Source of the DNA: Brachionus rotundiformis
Taxonomy: Eukaryota > Rotifera > Eurotatoria > Ploima > Brachionidae
Direction: 5' to 3'
Assembly (NCBI GenBank): GCA_016802295.1
Contig: JAESIW010000109.1
Span: 495,563-559,562, forward strand
DNA: 64,000 nt
Under the pieces are notes generated by a model. The model saw nothing but the letters and a program-made list of their open reading frames with translations, was not told where the DNA came from and made no database searches. A program made the position numbers and the translations under genes. Shown piece after piece: positions 46,916 through 58,892 of the stretch (position 1 is its first letter; the number at the start of each line of letters is the position of its first letter).

Positions 46916-47617
46916 TTATTTCTTCCAGGTACCCTTTTCGTAATCCCATTTAGATGATACACCTTCGACTCTTCCAACACCTTCGGCGATCATTCTTTCA
47001 AGCATACGAGCTTGGTGCTCAGCGCTAGAAGACTCCAATTTGGCCGGATAAACTTTTAATTAAAATTTAATAAATTGTTTCAGTAAATTTCATAATTTTT
47101 TACTTAATCTGGTGAAATAATAGTAACCCCATAAAGTGGCACCAACTAAACCCAATATTGAACCAACTATGAATTTCCAATCACCTGTTGGTGCGACAGT
47201 CTCAGAAATGGTTGATCTAAAATCAGCTCTGTACACTAAAAATAAATGAATTTTTAAAAAGATAATTTTAATTAATTAGTTTAGAAATAAATAATTACAG
47301 GTTTTTTTTTCTTCTAGAGTTAGATTAGCCCAATCGCCTTTAGCTTTTTCTCTCAAAGCTGTTATTTCAGGTGTATCCTCTTTCCATCTAATAGCTGGAC
47401 ACGGACAGTCCGGAGCGTCGAAATAAGTGGGCTCTCCATTGCGTCCGAAACCAACTATTTCCCTGTTACCAATACGAGGGTAAACTTCGGCTTGTTTGAA
47501 TTGATGTTCGACGGCATGGTGACCCGGCGCGACTGGTGCAGCGCTGTGGGCCTGAGCAACCACCGAAAATCTGGTCAGGCTTTTTTTACAAATATTGGAT
47601 GAAATCACCTTGAACAT
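46916..47617 (-). CDS. COX4: cytochrome c oxidase subunit 4
   Basis: Three exons: 47299-47617, 47104-47235, 46916-47052 (588 nt, 195 residues). It is a nuclear-encoded subunit of respiratory complex IV in the inner mitochondrial membrane. The N terminus is a mitochondrial presequence (MFKVISSNICKKSLTRFSVV). The conserved matrix segment is clear: YPRIGNREIVGFGRNGEPTY and PAIRWKEDTPEITALREKAK, then the single membrane helix (GSILGLVGATLWGYYYF) and a C-terminal WDYEKGTWK. Length is slightly above the mammalian precursor (169). A likely polyadenylation signal lies at 46857-46862 on the complement. The N-terminal insert rich in His and Ala (about residues 23-40) is unusual but in a variable region. 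Confidence 0.95.
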
Positions 47618-48117
47618 TTCTAACTCCTATTCTCTCAAGGAATATATCTATACAAGAATATATAAATCATTATTGATAATGTTTTGAAAGAGTTGCTGAG
47701 TTAAAATAAGCAAGCTATTTTAAAAAAAATTATTTTTTTTCAGCTATCTGTACATAGCTAGAGAGTATGTATATATAAAGCTATTTTAGCTTGGTTTTTA
47801 TACTTTTGTTACTTATAGTGTGTACTATAGAGTCAAATTAAATAAAAATTATAAAATATTTTAATTTATTAACAGCCTCTACTAATGAAGCAATATGTTT
47901 TGAATAGTTTTTTTTGCCAATTTTGATCACATATTAATGGCGTATGCTAATTCATTAGCTAAAATTACTGATTTTTCACCAAAATTACTTGATAAATATA
48001 AAATTAACTTTTTTTTCATTAAATTTCTTAATTTATATAAAAATAAAGATTTATTATAAAAATCAATTTGACAATTAGTTTTCCTAAATTTTAACTAAAT
48101 TAATAAAAAATAATTAT
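47618..48117. other. AT-rich noncoding stretch
   Basis: Between COX4 and the MULE relic; nothing else seen. Confidence 0.45.
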
Positions 48118-49897
48118 TTATTGCCTAACATTCCAAGGCATCGCTTTTTTCTTTCTACTTGGTCTTGGTTTACAACCAATTACAGAATCTAAATACTTTT
48201 CTGGAACTTGAATTGACTTTTTTGACAACAACACCACAATAATATGTTGACACATATAGTCTTTGAGGTAATCTCTACATGAGCAAGACGAAAACTTCCA
48301 ATTTTGTTCATCCAATTTCACCAAACGAACCGAATCGTTATACCGAAAGAATGTATTGAGGTCTAAATTAGAAACAAACTCACATTCATTAATACAATCA
48401 CCATCACATTCTAAATTGTCTAAATATTGCTCTAAATCAACCATCTTGTCTAATGTTAACAAATAGATATCACATGTTTTATTATATTTTAGAACAGGTT
48501 TTTTCTGTGCATATGCAAGTGCATCGAACCAGCAAGCATCTTTAATCATCGGTTCATCTTCCCACTTTTTGAAAGTAACTTGATCTGTTGACCATCTATT
48601 AAGAATAATTTTTGCTCGTTCAAGAAAATGAGAAAAGGGTATTCTATCCCTGAAAGTATGAACTTTTTTTATCGATTGATTCTAATGCATTATTTGTGCT
48701 TGGATATCCTGGAGCATGACCTTCAAACCAACCAAAATTCTTAGACTTGATCCATTCTTTATCACAGTATTCTAAAAATTCTTTGTAATCAGACCATTTT
48801 TTCTTAAATAACTGATAACCAACATCAAACTTTGATTGATTGTATGATAGTTGTAGCGTATGCAAATCACCCATAAATAATTTTTTAGTTTTGACATCAT
48901 CAATTTTCGTCTTTTTATCCATAGCTCGTTCAGCATGAGCCCAGCACATAATTCGTTTAAAACTATGACCAAAGACACTTTTAAAACCATTGGTCATACT
49001 ATCAGCACCATCTGCTAAGAGATATTTTGGTGAATAATTTGGTATTTTTTTTAAAATTGCTCTAAAAAAAAATTCGTAATCAAATTCATTTTCAGTTACA
49101 CAAATTGCAATAGCAATAGGATGAAAATGTTTTTGATAATCTGTAGTGCCAACTATCATCAAAGGAAACCCTTGAAAAATAATTTTATATGTTGCATCAA
49201 CAACCAAATGATCTCGTTTTTTAGCATTTTCTAGTAATCTATTAGTTGATAAAACAACACGAAAATTTTTTTCTAAAAAAGGTGAATCAATTAATTAACT
49301 GTAATCTAATTTATCTATTAATTAAATTTACCTGTAATTGAAACTTCATAATCTAATACATAACCATCATGTTCAGTTAAAAAGAGTGTGTAAATATTCG
49401 TCTGACACCAATTTCATAACTCTGAAAAAGTCATTCCACTATTTCCAAAAAGATCTCTTCTCAATTCACCCAAATAGTTATAAATTTGTTTTTGAGTTGG
49501 GATCAATTCTTGATCGATTTTATCGTCACGCAACGAATAAATAATATTTAGAGCACCTGTTGTCCCCAAATTGTAATATCGTTTAATCATTTGTTTTACT
49601 TCATTTTGAATCCCTGTTTTCTTTTTTTTTTCATAATCATGATGTTCTTCTAAATTCAGAATTATTTAGTGTTGCTTATTATTTAAAAAAAATTGAAAAA
49701 TTACTATTATTTGTAAATATTGATATTTTCAACTGGTTTTTTAAATAGAACAAATAAATTTCCGCTGGACAATTAGAAAAAACACACTTATAATATACTT
49801 TCTTACCTTCTTTTTGCCCAGATACTTCATTTTCTTCTGTCTGTAATACCAAAACAGGCTCCAAAAATTGCTGGAAATCAATTTCAACGTAAATCAT
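48118..49897 (-). pseudogene. MULE transposase, nearly full length but frame-broken
   Basis: The minus strand shows an N-terminal FLYWCH-like segment (KVYYKCVFSNCPAEIYL, 49679-49897). A middle region follows with one in-frame TGA near 49430. The MULE DDE domain comes next (48644-49260: HLVVDATYKIIF, LLADGADSM, CWAHAERAM, GYPSTNNALES), and then a SWIM finger (CSCRDYLKDYMCQH) with a basic end (48118-48549). The DDE and SWIM parts are joined by a one-base shift in an A run at about 48664-48670. Damage is slight, so inactivation is probably recent. Confidence 0.85.
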
Positions 49898-50229
49898 TTT
49901 TTATAAATCAAACAGATTTTGATTGTATTTATTTAGTTTTTTTTAGTAAATTAATGTTTGCTTTATAATTTTAATACTGCTAAGAAAAATTATGATAAAT
50001 AATACAAGTTATGCAAAATTAGCATTTTTTTTTTTTTCAAGTAATTTTAGTTAATGATTCAGTAACTTTAGTTAAAATATAATAAATCGCCCATATTAAT
50101 CAATTTAATTTAAGAATAAAAATAAAGATGATGATTCTTGTAAAATATTCTTACATACTTTTTAATATATTAATAAAAGACAGTTATTTAAATATAAATA
50201 TATTTATTAAAAATTTAATCTAAAAAAAA
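49898..50229. other. short AT-rich spacer
   Basis: No feature recognised. Confidence 0.4.
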
Positions 50230-53200
50230 TTAATTCCTCGATATTATTAGGATAAATATTGCTAGAGTGAAGCTTATTGATACCACTAGATGCATTACCA
50301 AAATAAATGTCTTGAAACTTTCATCAAACTAAAGTAATAAAATTTTAAATAAAAAATTAAAAAAGCAAATTTGTCAATTTTACCAAATTTTTGTCATTTT
50401 TTTCACTAATTGTTGCTTGCTTGGAAACTTAGTTATAAATTTAAAAATTGTTTATTTTATTTGTTTATTTAAAAAATTGTCTTAACATTTTTATTTAAAA
50501 TATCTAGGAGAAGACTGGAAAAATTCTACCAATTTATCAATAATTTTTTTTATTATGCACCAGATTTGGACTCTGTTAAGACTATGAAGCGACTAATAAA
50601 ACATTTCTAAAAATGTTATTATTATAGATAATGAGAAAAAAGACTGTCAACTTAACTTTTTAAGAAATCAATTAAAACTTTGTACATATAAAATTAACAC
50701 AATGGAGACTAGTCTGTCTCAAATGGTAATAGGTCCAGTAAAAAATTTCCAAAATCCAACTAGATAAAATTCCTGCCCAAAATACATACCTATTTTGTTA
50801 GTTTTTCTATTTTTTGATTCAGTCAGCTCCAAAGCTATGATTACAATAATTAACCAAGTGAGCCAGCCGATCATGATCGCCCAGTAATTTTTTCTTAGGA
50901 AAAATTCAATGGCCAAAACAATAGATACATCTTTAAATAATTTTTTATTTAAATGGTTTACCAATCTTAAAATTGGTCTTACACGAAAGAATGTAGGTCA
51001 AAATTCCAAATATTCTATGCAACCAATTAAAGATTGGACGACTAGAGGATTCTTTGTCTGGTCTAAAAATGGCAAAAATCGGCTTAAAAAATTCATTTTA
51101 GAATCTGAAAATTAATTTTGTATTTTTATCTACTTGAATGACAGAAAAACTGACTGTCAAAATACCCAAGATGGAATGAGCAAAATTTATTTTCAATTTT
51201 GAGCTGGTCCATTTCCACTCTTTTCTGACTAATATGAGCACAAGTCCAACAATGGATAGTACACCAGCTCCAGTCATTAGTAATCTATGGAGAACAAACC
51301 AAATCTGTACACCACAAAATGTCTTTTTTTTGGCCAAATATTTATAGTATCCTTTTATAAAGATAATAAAGTTATAAATTTTAACAAATTATATTTTTGA
51401 AGTATACTGGCTAGGAGTATTCCTGTTGTCGATAAAAGCATCCAAGCAAAAACCATTACAGAACCTTGGTAAATTAAATTGATAATCATTTGGAATATCT
51501 TTTAAAATAGTTTGCACTAGGCTGAGTAATTGGTCAAATTTAGTCCTTTAACTATTTGTGCATATCTATTATTAAACCAATAAACTGATTTATTAATTTT
51601 TTTCTAAATGGCTTTAAACAGTTAAAAGTTTGATCTCCTAATGCAATGAACAGGTGCTTGGTCGACCGAACAAACAATGTACTTTAGCATCTTTAAAAGC
51701 TTATCGAATACTGGGCCAGATAAGAAGTTTGTTCAAGAACCTTGGCTGAGAATCATCAAGACTTCTCTACAAATCTCCTGTTAGACTCCACTTGGAGTAT
51801 GGAATTGGCCAAAAAAGATCTATTCAAAGACCAAAGATTCCTTAAATAGTGCAGATTTTGATAATATGTTTTGACTTAACCATATTGGCCTAGCGCGAAT
51901 GATTAAAAACTCTGATGGTCTATGGCTCAAAGAACTTTCTTTCTTGGTGATTTTCGCGTTTTACCCCACCAAAACCTATATGCAAAATCAACAATACATC
52001 AAGATTGATACATATTTGTAATGGTGGGAAATTGGCTCTATTAAAAGTAGTCGAAATGAAAGGTACAGTGGCTAGAGAACAGTCAATTGGAACAAATGAC
52101 ACGATCACCAGAAACATTCACCAATGTTTCTTAAAGCAGGAAATCAAGAATATCAATTGTCGAGAATGAACTCGAATGGTACTGAGGCCTTGGATCAGGA
52201 AGTTGAAAGAAATATTATGTAATGTGGCATTAGGCAATCATTACGACTCAGGATAAAAAAATTTTAAAACTAATTTAGCCGAAAAATAGGCAATTTTCGA
52301 GTTTTTTTGGATCTGCTTTTTGTTTAGCCCTGAGTATATACTTTTCTATACAGATTTTGAAACCAAAGAAAATTCTTTACTCAATTCAAGTTTTCTTAAA
52401 TGGAGTATCCAAAATAGATGTCTGTTTTATTCGATTAAGATAAATATCTTTTAGACAGTATATAAATCTTGAAATCAAAAAATAAAACCTCGCAGGAACA
52501 AGGGCTTTTTTTACCAGGGTTTAAGGATAAATGGGTTATTCAAAGAAACCAAATTCAAAGAATTAGGATTCAAAGAAGGAACCAAATTCGTAGCCTCTAA
52601 GTGATTCACTAAAGTTTCAACCATCTTAAGTCTATTTCAATTTTTGTTTCAAAAAAATTAGCAAAAATGCTAAAATTTCCTTAAAAAAATACCAAAAAAA
52701 CTGAATTCAGATAAGATAATGAGGCATGCTTGACAAATCAGCGAAGCTGGATAGGATTTCTTTTACAATTTAGGATATTTAATTTTCCACAGACATGCTT
52801 ACACCAATCTATATGATAAATAAATATGAGATGTTTCTATTTCAGCAAGACGCTGCTCTTTGTCATCGAGCCAGGCTGCTTAAAGAAAGCTTCCAAGAAA
52901 AATTGTGTTATCTTGACCTTAGGATAGCTCAGAACTGAATTGAAAATTTGACTCAATAGAACGATAAGAAAAAAAAAAGATCTACAGGAGCCTAAATTGT
53001 TGGTAGAGCTGGAAAATTGCACCAAGTATCCTAAATGATGTTCCATTTTATGTATATAGATGAATTCAAAATCTTGTTTATTTGGTAAAATAAAGGTAGT
53101 TATACTCTTAAGCAATACTCAACAAACTTTTCAACTTTTTTACAATAAAGATATATATAATTTTTATTTAATTAGTTTTTTATTTTCTGATTAAATTAGA

Positions 53201-54118
53201 TTTTGAATCAGATAATGAATGACCAAATTTTACCAAAATAGATTAGACTTATTTAAAGAAATTTGATTAGGATTAAAAAATAAAGAGAAAATTAAAAAAA
53301 ATTTAATCGATAAAAGTAAAAAGGGTAAAATTAATTTTAATTTACCATGTGCTTTAACCAAATTTAGTGGTCTTTTAGAAGCAACGACAGATGCAGTGGT
53401 TTTAAAATTGATTCTTTCGGCACTAGCCATTCTTTCATCATGGAATGATGGATAGCAGTCTGAGTCTAAAATTTTATTTAATTAACAATTAATATTAAAG
53501 TAAACAAAAAAATTACTTTCAAAAAAAGCATCTCCCTTGGCAAGCAAGAGATAATAGGACATATTTAAATTAAAATAATTGTTTAGGTTAAAGTAGTTTT
53601 TTCTTCTAAATGAACAAGATAAATAATTATCTTCCTGAGAGATTTTTAATTCGCTTAATCCAACGTTTGGCATATTAATATCTAATATATCTGAATAGTC
53701 TGGGTAATTATAAAAATGTTGAATATCATTTGAACCAATTCTTTTATTGAAACACATCACTACGGAATCATCACCCTAATAGATCAGATTATTTTTTGTC
53801 TATTTTATTAAAATAATAAACCATTTTGTCATCTTTGGAAAAACCAATAGCCAAATAAGAATTTTTTGGAACAATTTTGGTTCCAATCACAAAATCAGTG
53901 TTGTCGTCATCGCCTTTCCATGAGGCAAAAAAATCACATTCCTTGTTCACGCAACCAGGAGGTGACCGAAAACATCCATATTTTTCATCACAACCAGATG
54001 AGTCCTATCATTAAAACGATTAGTTTTTATTTTTATAATAAACCAATTTGGCTACAATTTCTTGTAATTGGACAAAAAAAAATTTCTTAATTAGTAAAAA
54101 AATCAAAATTAATTTCAT
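50230..54118 (-). CDS. DOMON-cytochrome b561 fusion (FRRS1-like)
   Basis: Ten exons join in frame: 54044-54118, 53822-54004, 53517-53775, 53346-53465, 51408-51464, 51134-51351, 50983-51082, 50790-50930, 50384-50427, 50230-50328 (1296 nt, 431 residues). Signal peptide, then a four-cysteine motif (GCDEKYGCFRSPPGC..ECDFF) typical of FRRS1-type proteins. One DOMON domain follows (ligand Met in DDKM, His in SFHDER), then six helices of cytochrome b561 with His in KAHGSVM, FVLHRL, NFAHSILG and NWLHRIFG. Where other genes have one 275-nt exon, this has 57+218 nt, so an extra intron splits helix 1. Intron 53346-51464 is 1.9 kb and filled with transposon relics. Predicted role: extracellular or lumenal heme domain coupled to transmembrane electron transfer, for example ferric reduction. 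Confidence 0.85.
51640..52240 (+). mobile_element. LINE relic in intron (inverted partner of 44270-45020)
   Basis: The plus strand includes LLYKSPVRLHLEYGI near 51760-51800, the end of a LINE reverse transcriptase. The following 450 nt match 44270-44700 inverted (for example cctagcgcgaatgatt, atacatcaagattgat). Confidence 0.7.
52480..53120 (+). mobile_element. Tc1/mariner transposase relic in intron
   Basis: The plus strand at about 52833-52890 reads MFLFQQDAALCHRARLLKES, the second-Asp block of Tc1/mariner transposases. The rest is broken by stops. It lies downstream of the LINE relic in the same intron. Confidence 0.6.
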
Positions 54119-54845
54119 TTTAATTTGGAGTTTTTGGAACATAGTTTGTTACATTTATAAAAAGGCTTGTTATACCCTAATTAAGAAAAGATAAGATTAG
54201 TTAATCTTAAATCAAAGTTGTTTTTAAAACAAATATGTTCGATAAGAAAACTTATCATATTTTGGTATAAAATTATCTTTTATTCTTAAAGCCTTCTAAA
54301 ATTTTTATCTATAAAAAATAAATTTCAGCTAATGAAAATTTTTTAAATTTTAATCAATTAAGTTATAAAATTATTTGTCAATGCCAAATTTAAGCTAATG
54401 GTTTTTTTAATTTGGATCTCCTTATTCAAATTGAAAAAACGAGATAAAGCGCCTAGCTATAATATATGTTAAAATAATTGCTCTCATTTTAAAAATGTAA
54501 AACATTTATGATATAATATTATCTGAATATTATCTTAATATAGAAAAATAAGGTGATTTAATTAAGGATGAATTAAAATTTTGTAAATAGTTTCTTATTT
54601 AAAACTTGTGTTGTGTCAAAAATGTCTTATCTAATCTCTCTTAAAATGTAAATATTTCCAAAGTTTTTACCACATTGGCATTTTGGATAAATGCTTGCTT
54701 CAAATTTTAATTTTAAAATTAGCTCTTGCTCCTTATCTCTTATTACTTTGTATTATTAAAAAATGAAAATAATTATTTTTTAAGAGTTTTATTTATTAAA
54801 TTAATTAGGTACATGACCAAGTCTATTTAGCGATAAAAGAGTAGT
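54119..54845. other. AT-rich noncoding stretch
   Basis: Upstream of the 54118 start; expected promoter region, no specific site recognised. Confidence 0.45.
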
Positions 54846-54849
54846 TAAG

Positions 54850-55860
54850 CTTGTGCAGTTCAAATTTAAACGACTTATTAGCTCACTACGAAAGCTGTTT
54901 AGAATTAGGAAATAAATGGTGCACGTTTAATCGACTAGACATCAACTGGGATATGACTAAAAAAATGATTATTCATAAGAAAAAAACTTCGTAACACCAA
55001 ATTCATTTTCTTTTAAATCGTTTAAAATTGAAGAAGTACCTGAATTCAAAATCTTAGAAGTAACAATTGATAATAAATTAAGTTTAACAAGTAATGTCAG
55101 AATTTTAAAGCTTAAATAGAAAACTTAACTCAATAAAGGAATTATTCTAAAGGAGTTAAAGGAATCTTTCAAAATCTTCCCCATTTTAACTATTGTCTAT
55201 CACTAGCCATCTACTTCTCTAAATTTGCTATTCAATCCCTATACAATTCTTTTTACATTTAGCTTTTCAAATCATTAGCCTTGAAAGTCAATGTAAATTT
55301 AGCTTTAGATTTCAATATCAGATCACTAAGCTGTCGCCTTTCTTTTAGAGTTTCTAATCCCAGATTATCTAGCCTTGACTACAATTTGTGGAATTAATTT
55401 CGTTGCTCGTCTTTGTACTTGTTCTAGTCTAAATATATCCTTTTTTAAGTAAGGATTCCCAGCAGGCAGGCAGTATTCTAGATGCGGTCTAACATGTTTT
55501 GTAAAGTTGCAAGAAAAATTTGGCATTTCAATACACAAATGTTTTCTTGAGCATTCCAAGAAAATTATTGGCTTTATTTACACAGCTATCAATTTTATTC
55601 TTGCATTTGAGTTTGTTTTTCACCATTACACCAAGGTCGCGCACTTGCCATTGATATTCCTTGCCTACCAAACTTCGAGTTACCTTTATACATTACTTTG
55701 CAATTGGACTCATTGAACTCCATTTTCCAGCACTTTGACCACTCAACCATTAGGTCAATGTCCTCTTGTGTTAGCATTTCATCTCAAGTATTTCTAATGA
55801 CACTGATCAATTTGATAACATTCCCAAGCAGCTTACAAAATTGACTTACTAGTTCCGACA
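54850..55860 (-). mobile_element. LINE relic (CR1/Jockey-like RT end)
   Basis: Minus-strand segments in order: LTQEDIDLMVEWSKCWKMEF with NESNCKVM (just after the catalytic box), a broken LGMLKKTF piece, VRPHLEYCLPAGNPYLKKDI, and LEQVQRRATKLIP. All are conserved in the last third of LINE reverse transcriptases. Frameshifts separate them. Confidence 0.75.
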
Positions 55861-55979
55861 AGTCATTTATCAAGATCAAGAAGCCTAGGACACACTTCGT
55901 TTGGCGATTTATCATATGCTTTCTTTTTCTCTTTTATAATAACAATAATAAATTTTGATTACTTAAACTTAATTTCATG

Positions 55980-57060
55980 TCAACTTGCTTCAATAAAAGA
56001 GATGGATATGTCAAACATCTTCGCCTGAAAGACCATAATCTGCTTCGAATAATTAAAAGCCGAAGATTGATTTTTGATAGTTTTTTTCATTAAATGATGA
56101 TGTAAAATTAAATTTTTAGTAGGAGTGGTAGTAAATAATACTGCGATCCTATCGAGGCAGTAAATTAGACTGTTTTTTGAGCCATTTGTCCAGGTTAATT
56201 TTGAAGTTAATGATTGATTCAGAATTGACGATTTACTGAGGAAGACTATTCCAAACATTAACAACTCGATTTGTTAAGAAATGATGATCGATTTTTCAGA
56301 TCTTCTTTAACTATACATTTGTTAATACATGTCTTCTTAAGTTGTAAAACTGATTTTGTGAAAAATAAATGCCATTTTCAAAATTGATAATTTCATATCC
56401 GTTAATAACTTTAAAAAGTTGTATTAAGTTTTCCCTTATTCGTCCTATTTTGATATTAATAAAATTAAACATCTCCAATTTTTTCGAGTAGTCAAAAAAG
56501 TTAAAGGGTCATTTTTTTCATTGATTCTTCTTTGGTTTTTTTATTTCAGAAATGTATTTTTCAAGAAATGGACACCTGTTACCCAACAGCCACGTTTACA
56601 CTGCAAATAATTCTTAGCTTGCATCTTTCAGTCTTTATCTTTAATTCATTAGTTTTATCATGCTCGATTTAAATTCATCTCATATTCTTTATGATATTCC
56701 ATAGATTAGTTTGGTTATTGAATCGGGATGTCGTTGGAAAACTGGAAGTCCTGGGAACCCTTATAAATAGTAGTTTTGATTTTTATAGTTTTATCTAGTT
56801 TTTAATTGCAATTTAAACAATAAAGAATTTATACAAAACAATTCAATATTTTTATTCAAGTCCCTATTGAGCCTTTAACACACCATCAAGATATGGCAAA
56901 CTCTAAATGAGGTCTAACCAGTGCTGTGTAGAGCTTTCTCAATGTAACAATGTTTAAATTCCTGAAACTTTTTCTAATCATACCCAAAATAAGATTTCCA
57001 CGACTCGTGCAATATTTTACTTGGTTAGTCCACTTCAAGTCACTTTGAATATTTTTGTCT
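55980..57060 (-). mobile_element. second LINE relic, related family
   Basis: Minus-strand DLKWTNQVKYCTSR and LRKLYTALVRPHLEF (about 56900-57060), then LIQLFKVINGYEI and FLTNRVVNVWNSLP (about 56200-56450), the usual order at the end of CR1-like proteins. Broken by stops. Confidence 0.7.
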
Positions 57061-57258
57061 TTGTTTTTTTGTTTATTATTTTATAATAGTATAAAAATGT
57101 CACTTGAGAGTGAAAAAGATCTCTTCCATAATTTTTCAATTAAAGCTAGCCTGGACCGGGGTAAAAATTAATCTCTATAATAAAATAGATGGGCTTATAT
57201 AAATTAAAACAAAAAATGTTATCAAGAAATTTATTTGATATAAAAAAAAATTGAATTT

Positions 57259-58892
57259 CTACTCTTCAATTAACAGGGATAAACTTAACAGACTGACCAT
57301 CAGAACAGATGCTATTGCATGAATCAGGAGCACTAGTAATTTAAATTTTTGGTCAAACTTAAAATTTTAATTTCAATTAGCAAAATTAATTAAAAAACTT
57401 TTTTTCATACCAATGTGTTGAATGATATATTTTCTTCGTTTTCGAGTAAAGGTTCTTCAAATCAAAAAAATAAATAAAAATTAAAAAGAAGATTTTTGGT
57501 AATACCATTAATGTTATTCTTCATTTTATAGTCAGCGAATTCCAAGAGAATAACAATTATTATGAGCCATCCAGCCCATGCAATAAATACGAACCATTTT
57601 TCATCATTAAAGAAAATAAATGATCCTAATATGATTGATGCCACTTTAAAAAAAAAATTAAATATTGACAAAATTTTTATCTCTAATTTACTCGCTGACA
57701 AGATAGCTGAAAATCCCAAAACTCGGTGAATCCAGTTAAAGTATGGTCGATTTTTAGAATTATTCGAAGGTCTTAGAGTTCCATAGATTGGCTTTTAAAT
57801 AAAAAAATTAATAAATTTATTTTTGTCATTATCATTTTTTACTTGTATAAATGATAAAAATATAGTAATAAACCCTAAAACAGAATGAGCAAAGTTTGAG
57901 GTAAGGCCTGGTTGAACGAATTCAAAATCTTTTCCATAAAATATGGCTCCAAAGCCAACTATGACCAAAATGGTCACTAAAGTCATGTAAGTTCTATGCA
58001 CCGCAAACCATAACTCTGTGCCCATTAAGTTCCAATACCAATTCAAAAATTTAAAGTATCCTTTTTAAAAATTTATTTGAGCAAATTGTAATTCTTTAAT
58101 TTTACTTGCAAAAATAACACCAAATGTTGCCAAAATAATCCAGGCTGTGATCATTAAGATTGCATGTGTTTTGACATATTTTTTATCAGAAGCAATTTTT
58201 TTCTCAGTTATGATATTAAAATTTATCTCATCATAACTAGCAAATTTATTTTTTTTATGATTAATAGGTTCATCTATTTAAAAATTTAAACTTAGAATAA
58301 AAGAACTAAAAGTTATTAAATTCCTACTATCCGGGTCAAGATATCCTTTGACCATCAGCAAATAATACATCTTATTTAGATCAAAATACTCGTCAACATT
58401 CTTTATCAACTTTAATCTCTTGAAGGAACATGTAAGATAATTTTCATCTAGGATAATATTGGATTGTGACAGTCCTATAGCTCTGTTGTCCGGATCCAAC
58501 ACTTCCGAGTATTTTTCTTTTCTCGGATTGTAGTAGTGTTCAATGGATGAGCTGCCATCTGAATTATACTTGCACATGACTACGCAGTCTTCTCCCATTT
58601 TACGGTCGTAGGAGAAGCCTATGGCCAAGTAGAAACTGGACTGCATTGGTTTTGCTTGCATTATGAAGTCCGTGTTTGTTCCATTATCTTGCCATTTAAC
58701 CAAGTAATCACAGCTTAAACCCTGACAGTCATTTGGAATTTTGAAGCATCCATATTTGGTACCACAATCATTGTCCTTTTAAATTTATTCTTTTAGATTA
58801 TTTTGATGCTTAGAAAATTATCTACTCACTAAATTAATAGAGCTTTTTATAAACGAAAATAGAAAAGCCAAAATGGCAAACGAATGGTTCAT
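57259..58892 (-). CDS. DOMON-cytochrome b561 fusion (FRRS1-like), second copy
   Basis: Eight exons join in frame: 58830-58892, 58328-58775, 58106-58273, 57843-58060, 57692-57791, 57506-57643, 57411-57454, 57259-57357 (1278 nt, 425 residues). Signal peptide (MNHSFAILAFLFSFIKS), four-cysteine motif (DCGTKYGCF..NDCQGLSCD), one DOMON with ligand Met (DRKMGEDC) and His (PINHKK). The b561 core follows with His in VKTHAILM, FAVHRTYM, NFAHSVLG and NWIHRVLG. The 218-, 100- and 44-nt exons equal those of the 50230 gene, showing a duplication. However, the DOMON here is encoded in one 448-nt exon: the intron after the ligand Met is gone. Two LINE relics lie downstream of its 3' flank region, between it and the paralog. 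Confidence 0.87.
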
